From Lonicera japonica (taxonomy: Eukaryota > Streptophyta > Magnoliopsida > Dipsacales > Caprifoliaceae): DNA of 64,000 nucleotides. Shown here in pieces: positions 59,220-64,000 of the stretch. Below the pieces are notes generated by a model that worked only from the letters and a program-made list of their open reading frames with translations, had not been told where the DNA came from and ran no database searches. The stretch covers positions 1-64,000 of the forward strand of contig JAKCWG010000461.1 of assembly GCA_021464415.1 (NCBI GenBank), given 5' to 3'. A program made the position numbers and the translations under genes. Position 1 is the first letter of the stretch. The number at the start of each line of letters is the position of its first letter.

Positions 59220-59601
59220 CATGCATTTTCATGGATGCATATATTTTGAAATTCTAATTGTAGAGTTACTATTGCTTTACAACTTCATACGCAATGAACT
59301 AGTGTACTTATATATACATAGAGAAAGAAAATTAAGGAAGGAGTTTTATAGAATAAATTCTGATGAGATAGTAATTGCATGCATATAGAAAGAGGCTGAT
59401 CATCAATATCACTGATCATTACATGCAGTAAAAGAAGTAAGAACCAAAATATTCCATAAATAATAAAGCTAGTTAGTGGTTAGATTAATGTCATAATCCC
59501 AGTTTACTTCCTATAATTAATTAAGCTAACTGCATCTAGCTACAAAAGAACTAATTTAATTATTAAATCTAGTTTCTCATTATGTATCATAATCACAATA
59601 A

Positions 59602-61005
59602 CTAAGCACTTGGGGTAGAAGGTACAACCCAAAAGGGTGGTGGTGTAATCTTCATATCATCAATCTCAAAAAACCGAGTAACACTTCCATCTTCCAAGCT
59701 AAATAGCCCCATGTCATGACCCCCGTATAAATAATCTTCGTCCATCCGATCCCAATAATTATCTGTAAAATAAATCGAATTCCCTTTACACTCTCTGTGT
59801 TCTTTTGCCGAGAGTGAAACTGCGTGATTCCCACCCAAAAACAGCGCACGATCACCCAAAGATCTCACTTCTAACCATTCTTCATGTTCGAAATCGAGCT
59901 TCTTAACCTTAAAATCCAGTGTCTGGTACGGACAGACGAGAGGGTGATTGTCGTCGTCACTGAGAAGATCAGCCTCAAAAATCGGTACACCATCCTTCAC
60001 AAATTCCCCGACGTACCTCGTCACAAGGAGAATATCTCCAAGGGATTCCACCAAGTAACAGTGGGTGGAGTAAAGGTCTCTGTCTCTCGACAAGTGATTA
60101 GCAGCAGGTTCCGACTTAGGATGAATATCCGTCTCTTTTACTGGAACAGAACCATTGAAATCCCAAACCTCGATAGAATGTTTGGAGCCTAATGCGAAAA
60201 GCTTGTTATCGAAGCATAGGATATCAGCATACGGTCTGTATAGGCCTTGAAGGTGGGTCCACTCGGAGTCCGACCGGCAGCAGTAGCCGAGGTTTGATTG
60301 ATGGCCGTACATAACCATGACAGTGTTGTCGGATAAAATTGCTTTCTGAATCAATGCCGACTTTCGGAAATCATCAAAAGGCATCGATGTGGACGAAATC
60401 AAGGAGAACGCGTAATCGTGACTGTATTTGATGGATACATAGTTTCCCTTGGAAGTTTTTCGGGACACACTTTTAATGTGTGGGAACCTTTCTTTGGGGG
60501 GAAGTTTGATGCAAGACCGAGTGAATAGATTAAGAAGGTAAGGATCCGCGTGTTTGTCTAGAAGGACAAGACATCCGTGTGATGAGCCGACGCAGCGACT
60601 CTCGTGGAACTCCTTGGGCGCGTTTTTGAACTCGTAAGCGGTTTCATCTTTGAGACTGTAAAAGCAAACGCCGCTTTTGTTCATAGTACTACTTTCTTCG
60701 TCGCTGTGTTCTTTGTGAAGAGAAGATGGAATCATGAGAACGGGCGTTTGAGAGCGGTAGAGTGGTGAATTGAGATAGGTGCGTGCGGCTTTATGCCATG
60801 AAGAACAGACTGATTTGAAACTGGGGATGTTGAAGAAAGGCAACTTTGAGACGATGAGCTCTAAGAGCTCCGTTTGAAGGGCAGCCCATGGCGGTGTTTG
60901 TGGTGATCCTCGGCTTCTCTTAGGGGTGGCGCAGGGCGGTGTTTGTGGCGGTCCTAAGCTTCTCTTTTTCACAAGGGAATTGGTAGAAGTAGCAACTTCT
61001 TCCAT
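59602..61005 (-). CDS. F-box protein with DUF295-type C-terminal region
   Basis: Single exon, 467 codons, intact. Residues ~43-85 (LQTELLELIVSKLPFFNIPS, then SFKSVCSSWHKAA) form an F-box, which binds SKP1 in an SCF ubiquitin ligase. The rest follows plant DUF295/SKIP23-like F-box proteins: GSSHGCLVLLD with LLNLFTRSCIKLPP near residue 140-170, a CFDNKLFALG...IEVWDF segment, HCYLVESLGDILLVTRYVGE, then DFKVKKLDFEHEEWLEVRSL, GDRALFLGGNHAVSLSA and SIYFTDNYW. The substrate is unknown. Before the F-box, residues 14-28 and 29-43 are a 15-residue tandem duplication (KRS.G.PQTPP.A..). ATG 61005 starts the only long frame. A related fragment lies at 63.1 kb, showing local duplication typical of this fast-evolving family. 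Confidence 0.9.
   Translation of the reverse strand: MEEVATSTNSLVKKRSLGPPQTPPCATPKRSRGSPQTPPWAALQTELLELIVSKLPFFNIPSFKSVCSSWHKAARTYLNSPLYRSQTPVLMIPSSLHKEHSDEESSTMNKSGVCFYSLKDETAYEFKNAPKEFHESRCVGSSHGCLVLLDKHADPYLLNLFTRSCIKLPPKERFPHIKSVSRKTSKGNYVSIKYSHDYAFSLISSTSMPFDDFRKSALIQKAILSDNTVMVMYGHQSNLGYCCRSDSEWTHLQGLYRPYADILCFDNKLFALGSKHSIEVWDFNGSVPVKETDIHPKSEPAANHLSRDRDLYSTHCYLVESLGDILLVTRYVGEFVKDGVPIFEADLLSDDDNHPLVCPYQTLDFKVKKLDFEHEEWLEVRSLGDRALFLGGNHAVSLSAKEHRECKGNSIYFTDNYWDRMDEDYLYGGHDMGLFSLEDGSVTRFFEIDDMKITPPPFWVVPSTPSA
60877..60966 (-). repeat. 45-bp coding duplication at the F-box protein N-terminus
   Basis: Two adjacent 45-bp units encode KRSLGPPQTPPCATP and KRSRGSPQTPPWAAL. The DNA units remain clearly similar, so the duplication is fairly recent. 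The basic KKRS/PKRS clusters could act as a nuclear localisation signal, but this is only inferred. Confidence 0.8.
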
Positions 61006-61065
61006 TACTACTAATGGATATGTTGTGTACGTTGCTAACTAGAACCAATATGCGAATGTGGAATG

Positions 61066-61167
61066 TAGGGATCGAGAGAAGGTTTTAGTTAATTATACGT
61101 AGAGAGAGAGAGAGTAGTAGGGATCGAGAGAAGGTTTTAGTTAATTATAAGTAGAGAGAGAGAGTAG
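61066..61167. repeat. ~51-bp tandem duplication in the F-box gene leader
   Basis: TAGGGATCGAGAGAAGGTTT with the following TAGTTAATTATAMGTAGAGAG tract occurs at 61066 and again at 61118. It lies between the start codon and the likely TATA box, so it is probably in the 5' leader. Confidence 0.85.
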
Positions 61168-61222
61168 TGATTTGATTTGGAAAGGAAATACAAAACCAAA
61201 TAGAAGTTGGAAAATTTGGAAA

Positions 61223-61232
61223 GTATATATAA
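61223..61232 (-). promoter_or_regulatory. Possible TATA box of the F-box gene
   Basis: On the minus strand CATTATATATAC lies about 220 bp upstream of the start codon. Position and sequence only. Confidence 0.35.
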
Positions 61233-61684
61233 TGAATCCTTGGGATACAAGGATTAAGTTAAAGGCCAACCGGCCATTAATAATATTGTAAATCGGTAAT
61301 AATAGATTAATTATATTTTAATCTATTTTTTTTATGATATCGTGTGCTATAAAATAACAAATATAATATTGGTGTCATAATAAAATGCATAACGTATTAA
61401 TAATAGCCACACAAAATATTTTAACTTACATGATATAACATAAAAATAGTTAAAAAGTAAATAATATAATATATGATAATTAAAAAACAGTGATAATTTG
61501 TGATTTTTTGCGTGTTTATTAAATATGTATTAAATTATTATTTACTTATAACTTACTTATCTTTGAACTGTAGTGGAGAGTTGGGAAACCACTTCCATTT
61601 CCATATTGCTAGCACTTGAGGGGTAAAATTATTAATTATTTAAAACATACAACATAATATGTGCACGATGCCATGTATAAATAT

Positions 61685-61835
61685 GTATATATAAAGAGAT
61701 TTTTTGGTGTGGACTAGTTTTTAGCAACCTTTTTTTGTCGCAAAACATATCTCTGTAATATTTTAACAACAAAAACATATCGCTAAAAGTTAGTTTGTAT
61801 ACAGACTGATCCACACAAAAAATATACTCTATATA
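61685..61835. mobile_element. Small foldback MITE, related to 58400-58560
   Basis: TTTTTTGGTGTGGACTAG at the left is mirrored by CTGATCCACACAAAAAAT at the right, with inner TTTTTAGCAAC and TCGCTAAAAG. The right end matches the CGGACTGATCCGCACAAGAA end of the 58.4-kb copy. Confidence 0.5.
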
Positions 61836-62029
61836 TATAATAGTCTAGGAACAAGTATGGATTAAATTGGGTTTACACGTCGGTCTGAAAATTGAGATTT
61901 AGGAATGTAAAGGGTATAACTCTTGTGAAAGAGTAACTCAAAAACATAATATTATTGTCATCATTGAATACAATAGTTATTTACTACTCTTAACAATAAA
62001 TATATTTTTTATATTTCTTTTATTAAAGG

Positions 62030-62155
62030 GAGGTTGAAGCCTAACCCTTTAAACAAAAAGGAAAAAAATCCTACCTCATGTTCTCTTAATGAGACTCGAA
62101 CTTGAGATCTCTTTTCTATATCTAAATGAGTGGCTCTCTAACTAAATTAACACAT
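62030..62155 (-). mobile_element. Possible tRNA-derived SINE
   Basis: On the minus strand TTAATTTAGTTAGAGAGCC (A-box-like) is followed about 40 bp later by AAGTTCGAGTCTCA (B-box-like), the arrangement of tRNA-derived SINEs. Tail and TSD are unclear. Confidence 0.4.
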
Positions 62156-62159
62156 TTGT

Positions 62160-63060
62160 TTATCTATATTTTTCGGTTACCATTCATCATGTTTTATAAA
62201 AAGGCTAGACTTTTTAATTTGAAAAACATGCTAAATATGTTGCACTTTTTGGTCATTAGGTAAAGTAGAGACTGAAGATTGATATTGCACATACTATTTT
62301 ATTCTAAGGTTTTTGTCTAAAATTAATTGATTATTGTTCTTTTTAAGATGCAAGTGCAATATCAAATTTATATAATTATCTATATAATATTAAATTTGGT
62401 GTTTAATTTTTCAAAAGTTTTGATTAGGGCCCAGTTTATTTCAGAAAAGAGGCTCTAACATTATGTTTTATGATATTGTTAAATTTACTCTAAATTCATA
62501 CTGCAACAAAGCCATTCATATATTTAAATGTTTACAATTGATATTTAAATGATGTCACCGATATTATAGATGGCAGATGGTATTTTTTGGTTGTACTTTT
62601 TTCACACACGACATGACACAACATTATAAGAGAAAGTTAACAATCAACACAAGAAAAACGATTGATTTTTGTGAGAAGATAAACTCTTTATATGTATATA
62701 TATATTCTCACAAGAAACAGACTACCGTGGTTCATGGCTTCACAAACAAATTGGTAAGAAAATTAACGTAATGACAAATTCTCAAAATCACAAGTACACC
62801 CACTTACCTTCATTGCTAAAATTAACGAGTTGATTCAGCATCACGCAAATTGCATCCGATATTATAACTAGTTACTCATGAGGAACCACCCATGCTAGTG
62901 GGGATTTAAACCTAGCACATCACCATCATAAAACGCTTGAACACTTATATCTCCAAAATTAAAAACACCCATATGACAAATGTTGTAGCAAAATTCATTC
63001 TTGTCCTTCAGCGATCCTAGATGCGTTCGGGATATTTTGAAGTAGAGAGTGAAAACGAAT
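62160..63060. other. AT-rich intergenic DNA
   Basis: No credible gene or bounded element. A 64-codon frame at 62577 lacks any recognisable feature. Confidence 0.5.
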
Positions 63061-63065
63061 GTTGA

Positions 63066-63292
63066 TTATGCCTCAAAAAACAGCACCCGATCGCTCAAAC
63101 ATTCCACCTCTGACCTTGTTTTCTTACTCAAATCCAGGTTATAGACCTCAAAGTTAGACACCCAATCAAACTCTCTCGTTACCATATCATCATAATGTAG
63201 TGGTTCCGCAATGCGAACATAGTGTACAACTTGCCTCATCACAAGTAGAACATCGCCACATGATTCCACTACGTGACGATGACCTTTATAAA
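63066..63292 (-). pseudogene. Fragment of a DUF295-type F-box gene
   Basis: About 75 codons (GHRHVVESCGDVLLVMRQVV, then FEVYNLDLSKK and EVECLSDRVLFF) align with HCYLVESLGDILLVTRYVGE ... LDFEHEEWLEVRSLGDRALFL of the intact F-box gene 2 kb away, on the same strand. The fragment stops where the parent continues GGNHAVS, and nothing upstream matches. It is a truncated paralogue, not a working gene. Confidence 0.75.
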
Positions 63293-63909
63293 CGTATATC
63301 ATCCAAAGCTGTTGGAGCATTATGTATTTGAAGAAAAAATTTGTACAAGGCAAGATTGGTGTTTTCACAAGTCCCACATAGGAGAAAAAAAAACCTTTCG
63401 TGAGTTTTTATATAGGAGAAATTGGCTTAAGGGCTTGAGCCCTTTAGAGATTAGAATTTTTTGCTATTGAGTGAGGATTTGGATGAATGTGGTTCACCCA
63501 GCCCGGGCCGGCCTTGTCTTGTGCAATGTATAATATTTTTATACAAAATAGTTTTAGAAAAATTTTATTTGTTAAATAAAATTTATTTCGAAATTTATTT
63601 TTTAAATTTCAAAAGTGGTCAAACCACTTCAAACCGGCTCCTAATTTTCTCTCCACGTCTCCATGAATTTTTCACTGAAACGGATTTTTATTATTATCCT
63701 ACCGTTTTAATTTTTTCTTGAATAAATAGAAAACGAAATTTTTTTTCTTAACTATCCATATCTTCTTCAACAACGCAAAACCGAAAATATTCAAAAGAAA
63801 CTTAAAATTTTTTTTGCCTTTGGTGATAAATAATTTACCGATTCCAAGCATATATTTAAGAGTATTTATCGAACGATTAGCGGTGGTGCACGTCGATCGT
63901 ACATGAGAG

Positions 63910-64000
63910 AATCTGGGCTATTTCATCCTGGGGACGCCCGTGGCGATTACTGAACTGCTGGTACAATTCCGGGCAAAGCCGTGAAACGTCTTAAAGAGAG
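63910..64000 (+). repeat. Edge of a dispersed, probably LTR-derived repeat
   Basis: GAATCTGGGCTATTTCATCC, GGGGACGCCCGTGGCG and CGTCTTAAAGAGAG align in order with GATTCTGGACTGTTTTATCC, GGGATGGCGTGAC and TGTCTTAAAGAAAG at 1717-2090. The repeat runs off the window edge. Confidence 0.55.

Overview
The window reads as AT-rich nuclear DNA of a eudicot plant. The genes have GT-AG introns and belong to plant families: an AMT1 ammonium transporter, a HAD-like hydrolase and an F-box protein with a DUF295-like C-terminus. The rest is a nested mosaic of transposable elements, most bounded by target-site duplications (TSDs) that can be read directly. No species can be named from the sequence, and no tRNA, rRNA or CRISPR locus was recognised.

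Layout. 1-5.7 kb: T-rich DNA, a rearranged repeat with a 222-bp perfect duplication, a MULE-like element (3122-4171) and a hAT-like element (4285-5708). 5.98-7.97 kb: three-exon AMT1 gene, minus strand, with a TATA box near 8150 and small MITEs upstream. 9.5-16.6 kb: old LTR-like/tandem repeat DNA split by a 4.5-kb CACTA element (11310-15816) that carries a fragment of an SPX-MFS (vacuolar phosphate transporter type) gene. 17-21.4 kb: a hAT-like element, then a Helitron-like element carrying a broken small gene that resembles a double-stranded RNA binding domain. 21.4-27.5 kb: gene-free, with two related TIR elements and a small MULE-type MITE. 27.6-35.05 kb: a 7.4-kb Mutator-like element with about 450-bp TIRs, the most unusual part of the window. 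35-45.5 kb: gene-poor, with an orphan first exon of a PDAP1-like gene, a LINE RNase H relic and a palindrome array. 45.5-56.9 kb: a hAT-like element abutting the promoter of a five-exon HAD gene, whose first intron holds a nearly complete RTE-type LINE in antisense. 59.6-61.0 kb: single-exon F-box gene, with a paralogous fragment at 63.1-63.3 kb.

The Mutator-like element is the best candidate for something little described. Its TIRs each contain eight copies of a 15-bp quasi-palindrome (GGYATYANTRATRCC) with spacings dominated by 33 and 66 bp. It encodes a protein that joins a MURA-like N-terminal region to a plant mobile domain (PMD), a proline/histidine repeat and a glycine/arginine tail, plus a second small gene resembling the NAM-associated/trihelix type. 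No DDE transposase core was seen. The PMD frame has four stops, each one C-to-T change from a glutamine codon. Most premature stops in the LINE, the Helitron gene and the CACTA-borne fragment fit the same transition, as expected for deamination of methylated cytosine.

The three host genes are functionally unrelated neighbours (ammonium uptake, a phosphatase-like hydrolase, ubiquitin-ligase substrate recognition). The mobile elements appear to matter to them mainly through promoter-proximal and intronic insertions.
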